IMG/VR virus record: IMGVR_UViG_3300006641_000214
Span: 1 to 21,672 of that record
DNA length: 21,672 nucleotides
DNA from: a virus
Reading direction: 5' to 3' (one strand)
Positions 13,120 through 18,192 of this stretch are shown here, one piece after another. The first letter of the stretch is position 1. Every line of letters begins with the position of its first letter. A program made the translations under genes and the position numbers. The notes below the pieces were generated by a model. The model was not told the origin of the DNA and made no database searches. It was given only the letters and a program-made list of their open reading frames with translations.

Positions 13120-14103
13120 ATGGCTATTTTGACCCCAATGCCGGTGATGCAATTCTTCGATGACAACGGTGATCCGTTGGCCGGAGGAAAGCTGTACACC
13201 TACGAAGCCGGCACCACCACCCCCTTGGCGACCTACACCGACGAAGGCGGCGGTACAGCCAACACCAACCCGGTGATCCTTGATGCTGCTGGTCGGGCCA
13301 ACATTTGGGTGGCTACGACCGACTTGTACTACTGGGAACTGGAAGACTCTGCCGGCAACCAGATCTGGACGGCTGACAACATTGGTCAGGTGACAGGTAC
13401 GGCTGATGTGGTTGGCCCTGCATCCTCTACCGACAACGCCGTGGTGCGGTTTGACGGGGTGACGGGCAAGGTCATCCAAAACAGTTCCGTGACGATCTCT
13501 GACGCAGGGGCTGTCAGTGCTGCCTCTCTGGCCCTGACGACTGCCCTGCCGCTCTCCAGTGGTGGCACAGGATCTACGACAGCCTCTGGTGCCCGTACCA
13601 ACCTTGGTCTTGGGGCTTTGGCGGTCAAAGGGGATGGCGACTACGGAGACATCACGGTATCGGCCTCTGGTGCTACCTGGACGATTGATGCGGATGCTGT
13701 GACCCGTACCAAAATCATCAACGGTGCTGTTGATGGAACCAAGTTGTCAGGCGCTCAGACTGGTGATCCTCCTGTATATGGCATCCGGGCTTGGGTTAGC
13801 TTTGACGGAACGGGTGCTGGTGGAACTAGGACAATTAGAGCGTCTGGCAACGTGTCTTCTGTAACAGACACAGGAACAGGTCAATACGACATAAATTTTA
13901 CGACAGCAATGCAGGACGCCAATTATGCGGTTTCTGGAATGGCCGGAGGCGTAGGTGGAAGTAGCACAAGCCCTGACATTCTTGTTGCTTTCCCTTCGTC
14001 TGGATCTCCTACTTACAGCGTTTCTAGCGTTTCAATACTTGTTTATAACGTAAACAATGGCCCTACTGACCGTCCTTATGTCAGCATCATGGTTATCAGG
14101 TGA
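13120..14103 (+). CDS. Tail fibre protein (modular)
   Basis: A 327-aa fibre protein. Residues 1-70 form a widely shared phage N-terminal domain (QFFDDNGDPLAGGKLYTYEA, then NPVILDAAGRANIWV), which attaches fibres or spikes to the virion. Residues about 95-130 hold strand repeats (DNAVVRFDGVTGKVIQNSSV, ISDAGAVSAASL), and residues about 145-165 the common fibre repeat LSSGGTGSTTASGARTNLGL. The C-terminal domain (about 220-327, IRAWVSFDGTGAGGTRTIRA and GQYDINFTTAMQDANYAVSG) is a beta domain found at the distal ends of fibres and is the likely receptor-binding part. Its DNA (from about 13780) is clearly more A/T-rich than the first two thirds, which suggests domain exchange. GAGGA precedes ATG 13120. 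Confidence 0.87.
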   Translation: MAILTPMPVMQFFDDNGDPLAGGKLYTYEAGTTTPLATYTDEGGGTANTNPVILDAAGRANIWVATTDLYYWELEDSAGNQIWTADNIGQVTGTADVVGPASSTDNAVVRFDGVTGKVIQNSSVTISDAGAVSAASLALTTALPLSSGGTGSTTASGARTNLGLGALAVKGDGDYGDITVSASGATWTIDADAVTRTKIINGAVDGTKLSGAQTGDPPVYGIRAWVSFDGTGAGGTRTIRASGNVSSVTDTGTGQYDINFTTAMQDANYAVSGMAGGVGGSSTSPDILVAFPSSGSPTYSVSSVSILVYNVNNGPTDRPYVSIMVIR

Positions 14104-14110
14104 GGTGAGT

Positions 14111-14317
14111 ATGAACAGGATAATCTATGCTAGAGAGGACGGCGGTGTATCCATCGTGATCCCGACCGAGGAATGGCAGGGGTCGATGCACGATCTGGTG
14201 AAACAGGTGGTTCCTCCCGGACGGCCTTATAAGATCGTCAGCCATGAGGAAATACCTTCCGACCGTACCTGGCGCAATGCATGGGTTATGGATTTTGAGC
14301 CTGATGGGGTGGCTTAA
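14111..14317 (+). CDS. Small protein downstream of tail fibre (68 aa), function unknown
   Basis: A 68-aa protein starting at ATG 14111 (AGGTGAGGTGAGT immediately upstream); the longer frame from 14057 would overlap the fibre gene and is less likely. The C-terminal pattern YKIVSHEEIPSDRTWRNAWV recurs in small genes next to phage tail fibre genes, usually paired with a second small helical gene, as here. Such pairs may help fibre assembly, but no mechanism is established that I know of. It is coupled to the next gene by TAATG. Confidence 0.75.
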   Translation: MNRIIYAREDGGVSIVIPTEEWQGSMHDLVKQVVPPGRPYKIVSHEEIPSDRTWRNAWVMDFEPDGVA

Positions 14318-14547
14318 TGATTAAAGTAGACATAGACCGGGCGAAGGTTATCGCCCACAACATCCGGAGAGAAGAGCGAGCCAAGGAGTTCGCCCCTCTG
14401 GATGACCTGATTGCCAAACAGATCCCAGGCTTTGAGCAGGCCGAGGCCAAGCGTCAAGCCATCCGTGAGAAGTACGCCAAGGTGCAGGACGACATTGACG
14501 CCGTGACCGATGTAGCTGGCCTCAATGCGGCGATGGCCTCGCTATGA
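14317..14547 (+). CDS. Small helical protein paired with the previous gene (76 aa)
   Basis: A 76-aa charged, helical protein beginning MIKVDIDRAKVIAHNIRREE. The 'IDxxKAkxIxxxxxRxER' opening followed by a helix (FAPLDDLIAKQIPGFEQAEA) and an Asp/Ala-rich end (VQDDIDAVTDVAGLNAAMAS) matches the usual second member of the small gene pair after phage fibre genes. This may be a fibre-assembly helper; function unproven. Its start overlaps the preceding stop (TAATG) and its end overlaps the next start (ATGA), so translation is coupled. Confidence 0.75.
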   Translation: MIKVDIDRAKVIAHNIRREERAKEFAPLDDLIAKQIPGFEQAEAKRQAIREKYAKVQDDIDAVTDVAGLNAAMASL

Positions 14548-14774
14548 GCGAGGAATACTACGAAGGCCCAGAAAGGCGCAAAAGGCCGGTTCTGTCGGAC
14601 GAAGAGATAGAGCATATCGCCACTAAAGCGGCTGAGATTGCCGTAGCAAAAATGACCACCGAGGTGTATGCCTCTGTGGGCAAGAGCGTGGTGCAGAAGG
14701 CGTTTTGGCTGATCGGCGCAGTAACCACGGCCCTGGTGATCGGAAACGTGTCATTAAAGGAACTTTTGAAATGA
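14544..14774 (+). CDS. Small membrane protein with one C-terminal TM helix (holin candidate)
   Basis: A 76-aa protein. Residues 1-50 are charged and soluble (GPERRKRPVLSDEEIEHIAT), and residues 53-70 form one hydrophobic helix (AFWLIGAVTTALVIGNVS) followed by a short basic end. The pattern of an N-terminal 'xGPERRK...LSDEEIExIA' and one C-terminal TM helix is common in phage lysis cassettes. It could be a holin, a holin partner or a lysis regulator. It overlaps its neighbours by ATGA at both ends, directly upstream of a two-TM protein and a lysozyme. Confidence 0.75.
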   Translation: MSEEYYEGPERRKRPVLSDEEIEHIATKAAEIAVAKMTTEVYASVGKSVVQKAFWLIGAVTTALVIGNVSLKELLK

Positions 14775-14941
14775 AAGAGTTTGTTAAAGCCCGTTTAAAA
14801 GAGCCTTCCACTTGGAGGGGTATCATCCTGCTGTTGACCGCTGCTGGTGTTCCGATTGCCCCCCAAATGGGTGAGGCTATTATCTGCGTAGGGCTGGCCT
14901 TGGCTGGCGGGGTAGGGGTGGTGACCCCTGACAAGAAATGA
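14771..14941 (+). CDS. Putative holin, two TM segments (56 aa)
   Basis: A 56-aa protein starting at ATG 14771 (the longer frame from 14705 overlaps the previous gene). A basic N-terminus (KEFVKARLKEPSTWRG) is followed by hydrophobic segments at about 17-30 (GIILLLTAAGVPIA) and 34-51 (GEAIICVGLALAGGVGVV), then a short charged C-terminus (TPDKK). The 'RLxEPSTWRGIxxL' opening and two-helix plan fit small class II phage holins, which open the inner membrane to release the lysozyme. It overlaps the lysozyme start by ATGA. This is the better holin candidate of the two membrane proteins. Confidence 0.85.
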   Translation: MKEFVKARLKEPSTWRGIILLLTAAGVPIAPQMGEAIICVGLALAGGVGVVTPDKK

Positions 14942-15360
14942 AACCCCTATACGACATCGTAAAGCGGTTTGAGGGATGCAAGTTAAAAGCGTATAGATGC
15001 CCCGCAGGGGTGTGGACGTGTGGTTGGGGTGCTACGGGCCCTGATGTCACCGAGAACACCGTGTGGACGCAACAGCAGGCCGATGAGAGGCTGGAGAAGG
15101 ATCTGGAACGGTTTATCACCGGAGTCCTGAGAACCAGCCCCATCCTCAAGGGCCAAACCAACCGGCTATCTGCTGTGGTCAGCTTTGCCTACAACACGGG
15201 CATGGGTGCCTATCAGAAGTCGACGATGCGTAAGAAGATCGACGCCCAGGACTATGCCGGGGCGCAGGCTGAGTTCAGCAGGTGGACTAAGGCTGGCGGT
15301 CGGGAGTTGCCTGGTCTGGTCAGGCGTCGTCAGGCTGAGGCTGACCTGTTCGGATCATAG
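14938..15360 (+). CDS. Phage lysozyme (endolysin), glycoside hydrolase family 24
   Basis: A 140-aa muramidase of the T4/P22 lysozyme family, cutting the beta-1,4 bond between N-acetylmuramic acid and N-acetylglucosamine at lysis. The active-site segment is FEGCKLKAYRCPAGVWTCGW: catalytic Glu12, then Cys21 where T4 lysozyme has Asp20, then Thr27 (E-x8-C-x5-T). The Cys form of the triad is a known active variant in this family. Later family motifs include AVVSFAYNTGMGAYQKSTM and the C-terminal ELPGLVRRRQAEADLF. There is no signal peptide or SAR anchor, so release should depend on the holin upstream. The stop overlaps the end of a convergent small gene. No spanin gene is seen after it. Confidence 0.95.
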   Translation: MKPLYDIVKRFEGCKLKAYRCPAGVWTCGWGATGPDVTENTVWTQQQADERLEKDLERFITGVLRTSPILKGQTNRLSAVVSFAYNTGMGAYQKSTMRKKIDAQDYAGAQAEFSRWTKAGGRELPGLVRRRQAEADLFGS

Positions 15361-15441
15361 ATCCTTCCAATACAGGTAGATCAGACCGGTGAGCGTGCAG
15401 AGTATCAGCAGCCCGCCGGCTGTTAAGTCTGTGTCGGTCAT
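15355..15441 (-). CDS. Tiny single-TM protein (28 aa)
   Basis: A 28-codon frame reading MTDTDLTAGG, then LLILCTLTGLIYLYWKDL. It starts with ATGA overlapping the stop of the 53-aa gene and ends at 15355, overlapping the lysozyme stop by 3 bases on the other strand. Residues 8-25 form one hydrophobic helix with a Trp/Tyr interfacial end and a Lys after it. Translational coupling to the upstream gene, perfect packing between two genes and the TM character support a real gene; no family is recognised. It would be the last gene of the minus-strand operon. Confidence 0.55.
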   Translation of the reverse strand: MTDTDLTAGGLLILCTLTGLIYLYWKDL

Positions 15442-15599
15442 AGATCAAAGAGAGTCTGCAACTCCCTCCGCAACGGCAGCACATCGAGATCTGGGTGTCG
15501 GTCAGCCAGTAGCTCCAAGTAGCGCAGTGCACCCCTAGCCTGTTTGTGGGTTTGACAGGAGTTGATGACCTTCCATGCCTTCTGTATCAGTTCGTTCAT
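15438..15599 (-). CDS. Small helical protein (53 aa), unknown function
   Basis: A 53-aa protein beginning MNELIQKAWKVINSCQTHKQ and ending LPLRRELQTLFDL. It looks like a short two-helix bundle with a 'YLELLADRHPD' turn. GGAGG lies 5 bases before the ATG, within the last codons of the preceding gene, whose stop overlaps the start (ATGA). It is too short for usual ORF thresholds but has a strong ribosome-binding site and coupled overlaps at both ends, so I regard it as real. No family is recognised. Confidence 0.72.
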   Translation of the reverse strand: MNELIQKAWKVINSCQTHKQARGALRYLELLADRHPDLDVLPLRRELQTLFDL

Positions 15600-15868
15600 T
15601 CCTGCCTCCTTGCTCGAATCAACTTGCTCAATTCGCTCGAATCACAAATCCACTCCTCTCCAAACTCGTCCACCAACCTGGCGCACTCTTCCCGCTCATG
15701 CGCCGCTACCAGTGCGGCGAAGCGTTCGATTTGTTCCATTGTTACCGGGACGGTAAGACTTGTTTTGACCGGACGCCAATCCGGTTTGTTATCAGGCTCT
15801 GCCCAATGAATGTAAAGACCTGACCAGCCAGCCTCTTGCGCCAGCTTTTCTAGCTTGTTGCGTGTCAT
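15596..15868 (-). CDS. Small hypothetical protein, downstream copy of a tandem paralogue pair (90 aa)
   Basis: A 90-aa protein. I chose ATG 15868 (MTRNKLEKLAQEAGW), which overlaps the preceding stop by ATGA and matches the start of its paralogue; an in-frame ATG 33 bases earlier lies inside that gene. It shares with the 15865-16179 gene the N-terminus MTR(N/D)KLEK(L/M)A, the central FA(A/G)LVAAHEREECA and the C-terminus LIRAR(R/G)QE; the stretches between differ. The central 'AAHERExCA' and 'IRAR' ending is common in small phage early proteins of unknown function. Its last codons supply the GGAGG site of the next gene. Confidence 0.8.
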   Translation of the reverse strand: MTRNKLEKLAQEAGWSGLYIHWAEPDNKPDWRPVKTSLTVPVTMEQIERFAALVAAHEREECARLVDEFGEEWICDSSELSKLIRARRQE

Positions 15869-16179
15869 TCCTGCCCCCTTGCTCGGATTAGTCCAGCACA
15901 CTTTAACGCCATCATGTTTTGCGTAGACTGCTCAACTTCAATTCGCGCTGGATGCCTCATAACCGCCATGTTTTGTTGAGCCTCGCACACCTTCGCACAC
16001 TCCTCCCGCTCATGCGCGGCCACTAGTCCAGCGAACTTTTCAAGCGCCTCAAGAAAATCCTGAAACCGCTTTAATTCCTTGTCGCTTAGCAAAAATGTTG
16101 TGCGCTGTTTTGCCTGCTGGCCGTACAGATCAAAAATCTTTGCGGCTTTTGCCATCTTTTCTAGCTTGTCGCGTGTCAT
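15865..16179 (-). CDS. Small hypothetical protein, upstream copy of a tandem paralogue pair (104 aa)
   Basis: A 104-aa protein starting MTRDKLEKMAKAAKIFDLYG. The helical centre (KELKRFQDFLEALEKFAGLV, then AAHEREECAKVCEAQQ) and the ending MALKCAGLIRARGQE match a widespread small phage protein type in which 'ERExCAKVCE ... CAxxIRAR' frames a variable helix. Function unknown; early-operon location suggests takeover or nucleotide-related roles, but nothing in the sequence proves it. AAGGAG lies 6 bases before the ATG, inside the end of the preceding gene, and the two overlap by ATGA. Confidence 0.8.
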   Translation of the reverse strand: MTRDKLEKMAKAAKIFDLYGQQAKQRTTFLLSDKELKRFQDFLEALEKFAGLVAAHEREECAKVCEAQQNMAVMRHPARIEVEQSTQNMMALKCAGLIRARGQE

Positions 16180-16475
16180 TTCTTACTCCTTACAATTACA
16201 TCGATCATCTTCTTGGCCCTTTCCAACTGGTCAACCCCGTTGCCGGTAAGCCAACTGGACATGTAGTCGAGGACAATCTTTCCGTCCTCGATGACAACCA
16301 CGCAGACCTTTGACGCTGGAGTGTAGTGCTCGCCCGTGTTGCCATTACTGGCAATAATGTCGGCACGTTCCTCGTCAAACAGGGACATCTGCTTCTCTTC
16401 TGGATGCCAGCAGCCCCCGCCGCACTCACCTACTGGATAGTTGCATAGGGGGACAGTACATATCTTGTTATACAT
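16176..16475 (-). CDS. Hypothetical protein with N-terminal Cys cluster (99 aa)
   Basis: A 99-aa protein. The N-terminal 22 residues contain four cysteines (CTVPLCNYPVGECGGGC, at residues 6, 11, 18 and 22), which could bind zinc or an Fe-S centre. The rest (MSLFDEERADIIASNGNTGE, then KVCVVVIEDGKIVLDYMSSW and a basic end) looks like a compact alpha/beta domain. No family is recognised. An internal ATG at residue 30 could give a shorter form without the Cys cluster. The start is 9 bases after the SNF2 stop with AAGG overlapping that stop; the end overlaps the next start by ATGA. Confidence 0.72.
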   Translation of the reverse strand: MYNKICTVPLCNYPVGECGGGCWHPEEKQMSLFDEERADIIASNGNTGEHYTPASKVCVVVIEDGKIVLDYMSSWLTGNGVDQLERAKKMIDVIVRSKK

Positions 16476-16484
16476 TGTACAACC

Positions 16485-17912
16485 TTATTTGTGTTTTGCA
16501 AGGCGGTATTGTTTGACGGCGTTTCGTAGACCGGCCTGCGTGGCGGCCTTCTCGTCCAGTGCCAGTGCCTGCGCTTGATCAAGGGTGTCACGCATCAGCA
16601 ACCTGTGGCAGATAACAGGCACTCCCTGACCCTGTCGGCGCACTCGGGCGTTGAACTGGTCATACAAGTCAAGGGACCAGTTTAGACCGTACCAGACGAG
16701 TATGTGGCCGTTCTTTTGCAGTCCGTCGATCCCGTGACCCATGCTGGCGGGATGGCCGATCATCAGAGCGCAGTCACCCGACTTCCAGCGAGTCATGGCG
16801 TTGACCAGTGAGGCCTCAGACTTGCACTCGGTCAGGTTGATCGGGTCGAGGTGCTTGAACTTCTCCATGATCCTCTGGGCGTCCGACCGATAGGCGTAAG
16901 CACAGAGCACAGGTGACCCCTGAGCCTCGTCCAGGATCTCTTCCAAAGCTTCCAGCTTCATGTCATGGATCGGTTCCCAGAGAGGCATCCCTGGGATCGG
17001 GTAGACCGCACCATTGGAGAACTGCAGGCACTTGTTGGTCAGCGCCGCTTGGTTGAACACCTCGATGTCGGTACCGCTGTCGAGGGTCAGGAAGAACTCT
17101 TCCTCCAACTGCTCGTACATCCCGCGCAACTCGCTGGGCATCTCGATCTCGATGTTGTTGACCATAAGATCCGGCAACGGGTTGTAGTCCTCGGCAGACA
17201 TCTCTAGGGTGATGTCCCCGATCAACCGCTTGATACCGTCCTCGGTGTCCCGGTAGGCGATGTCCTTTCGTCCGTCTTCAGCTTTCTTGTACCACTGAGT
17301 CATGAACGCGGTTTTGAACTTGCCCAGGCGATACCCTGAGTCCACTACCAGATACTGACCATGGAGATCCTTGTAACCATTGCTGGCGGGCGTCCCGGTC
17401 AATCCTGTGCGCCATATGAAATAGTCCAGTACGTTCTCGTTTCGCTTACCGGAGAACCAAGCGTTGACGCGGTTGGTGGTGGAGTTCTTCATCTTGCTGA
17501 TCTCATCCCAGACAACTCCGTTAAAAGGCAACGGCTTGTTCTTGTTGATGAAATAAGTCTGCATCGTCTCAGCCAACCACTTCATGTTCTCATAGTTGAT
17601 CAGGTAGACATGGGCAGGGCGCAGGAGAGCACGGGTACGCTGGTCCTTGGTACCTGTGACCATGCTGAACTTGAGGTGCTTGGTATGCTCCCACTTCTCA
17701 GCCTCTTGCCGCCAAACCAGACGGCACACCCTGATCGGGGCGACGATGATCACCCCAGTCAGGTAGCCAGTCTTGATCAGGTGCGCGATGCTGGTGAGCG
17801 TGACAACCGTCTTGCCCAGCCCCATGTCGAGCCAGAGCATCGAGTGGGGATGGGAGCACTGGAAGTTGACAGCTTTCTTCTGGTAATCATGCAGTAAGTT
17901 GGGCGTTAGCAT
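16485..17912 (-). CDS. SNF2-type DNA helicase/translocase
   Basis: A 475-aa superfamily 2 ATPase of the SNF2-like type common in phage replication modules. Motif I (Walker A) is DMGLGKT at 29-35. Motif Ia is about IIVAPIRVCRLVW. Motif II is a DEIS box in VVWDEISKMKN, and motif III is LTGTPASNGY. The second RecA domain holds VLCAYAYRSDAQRIMEKF, SMGHGIDGLQ and motif VI QFNARVRRQGQ. Such proteins probably remodel or translocate on DNA during replication, recombination or packaging-substrate processing; the exact phage role is unknown. It overlaps the VRR-NUC gene by 26 bases, and GGTGA lies 6 bases before its ATG. Adjacent SNF2 and VRR-NUC genes are a recurrent phage pair. Confidence 0.93.
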   Translation of the reverse strand: MLTPNLLHDYQKKAVNFQCSHPHSMLWLDMGLGKTVVTLTSIAHLIKTGYLTGVIIVAPIRVCRLVWRQEAEKWEHTKHLKFSMVTGTKDQRTRALLRPAHVYLINYENMKWLAETMQTYFINKNKPLPFNGVVWDEISKMKNSTTNRVNAWFSGKRNENVLDYFIWRTGLTGTPASNGYKDLHGQYLVVDSGYRLGKFKTAFMTQWYKKAEDGRKDIAYRDTEDGIKRLIGDITLEMSAEDYNPLPDLMVNNIEIEMPSELRGMYEQLEEEFFLTLDSGTDIEVFNQAALTNKCLQFSNGAVYPIPGMPLWEPIHDMKLEALEEILDEAQGSPVLCAYAYRSDAQRIMEKFKHLDPINLTECKSEASLVNAMTRWKSGDCALMIGHPASMGHGIDGLQKNGHILVWYGLNWSLDLYDQFNARVRRQGQGVPVICHRLLMRDTLDQAQALALDEKAATQAGLRNAVKQYRLAKHK

Positions 17913-18192
17913 GTTTGGTCACCATCAAATCAATTACAAGTTTACCTTTTACAACGTCATCAATTACGAACACGTTTACGCCTTGAGCCTGGAGCCTTTC
18001 ATGTTCCCTAGCCTGCGCTGGCGTCGGCGACTCACCGGATCGCTTGAACTCAATAAAGAACACCATGCCTTTAGGAGTAATAAACATACGATCAGGCACA
18101 GCCATTCGCTGAGGAGAAGTAAACTTGTACACAAGGTATCCCAGTTCTTTCGCATGGTCGCACACTCGTTTTTCAATCTGTTTTTCTAGCAT
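17887..18192 (-). CDS. VRR-NUC domain nuclease
   Basis: A 101-aa single-domain nuclease of the PD-(D/E)XK superfamily. Key residues: Glu7 in the first helix (EKQIEKRVCDHAKELG), Pro33-Asp34 in VPDRMFITPKG, and the E-x-K pair Glu48/Lys50 in VFFIEFKRSGESPTPAQ. The Gln60 and His64 helix (PAQAREHERLQAQGVNVFVI) follows as usual. The length is typical for stand-alone phage VRR-NUC proteins, which are thought to cut branched DNA structures such as Holliday junctions. It is coded between polymerase (7-base overlap) and SNF2 helicase (26-base overlap), so the three are probably translated together. Confidence 0.94.
   Translation of the reverse strand: MLEKQIEKRVCDHAKELGYLVYKFTSPQRMAVPDRMFITPKGMVFFIEFKRSGESPTPAQAREHERLQAQGVNVFVIDDVVKGKLVIDLMVTKHANAQLTA

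Noticed and set aside
12784-13479. 231-codon minus-strand ORF across the ejection and fibre genes
   Set aside because: It spans the boundary of two well-supported + strand genes and has no domain-like sequence.
13120-14103. Diversity-generating retroelement target in the tail fibre
   Set aside because: No reverse transcriptase, template repeat or C-type-lectin-like variable end is visible in the window.
15361-15600. + strand spanin gene after the lysozyme
   Set aside because: The + strand frames here lack a TM-coiled-coil or lipobox pattern and are antisense to the tightly packed minus-strand small genes.
16470-16487. TTGTACAA palindrome before the Cys-cluster gene as an operator
   Set aside because: Eight bases only, overlapping the RBS/start region; chance occurrence is likely and no second copy was noticed.
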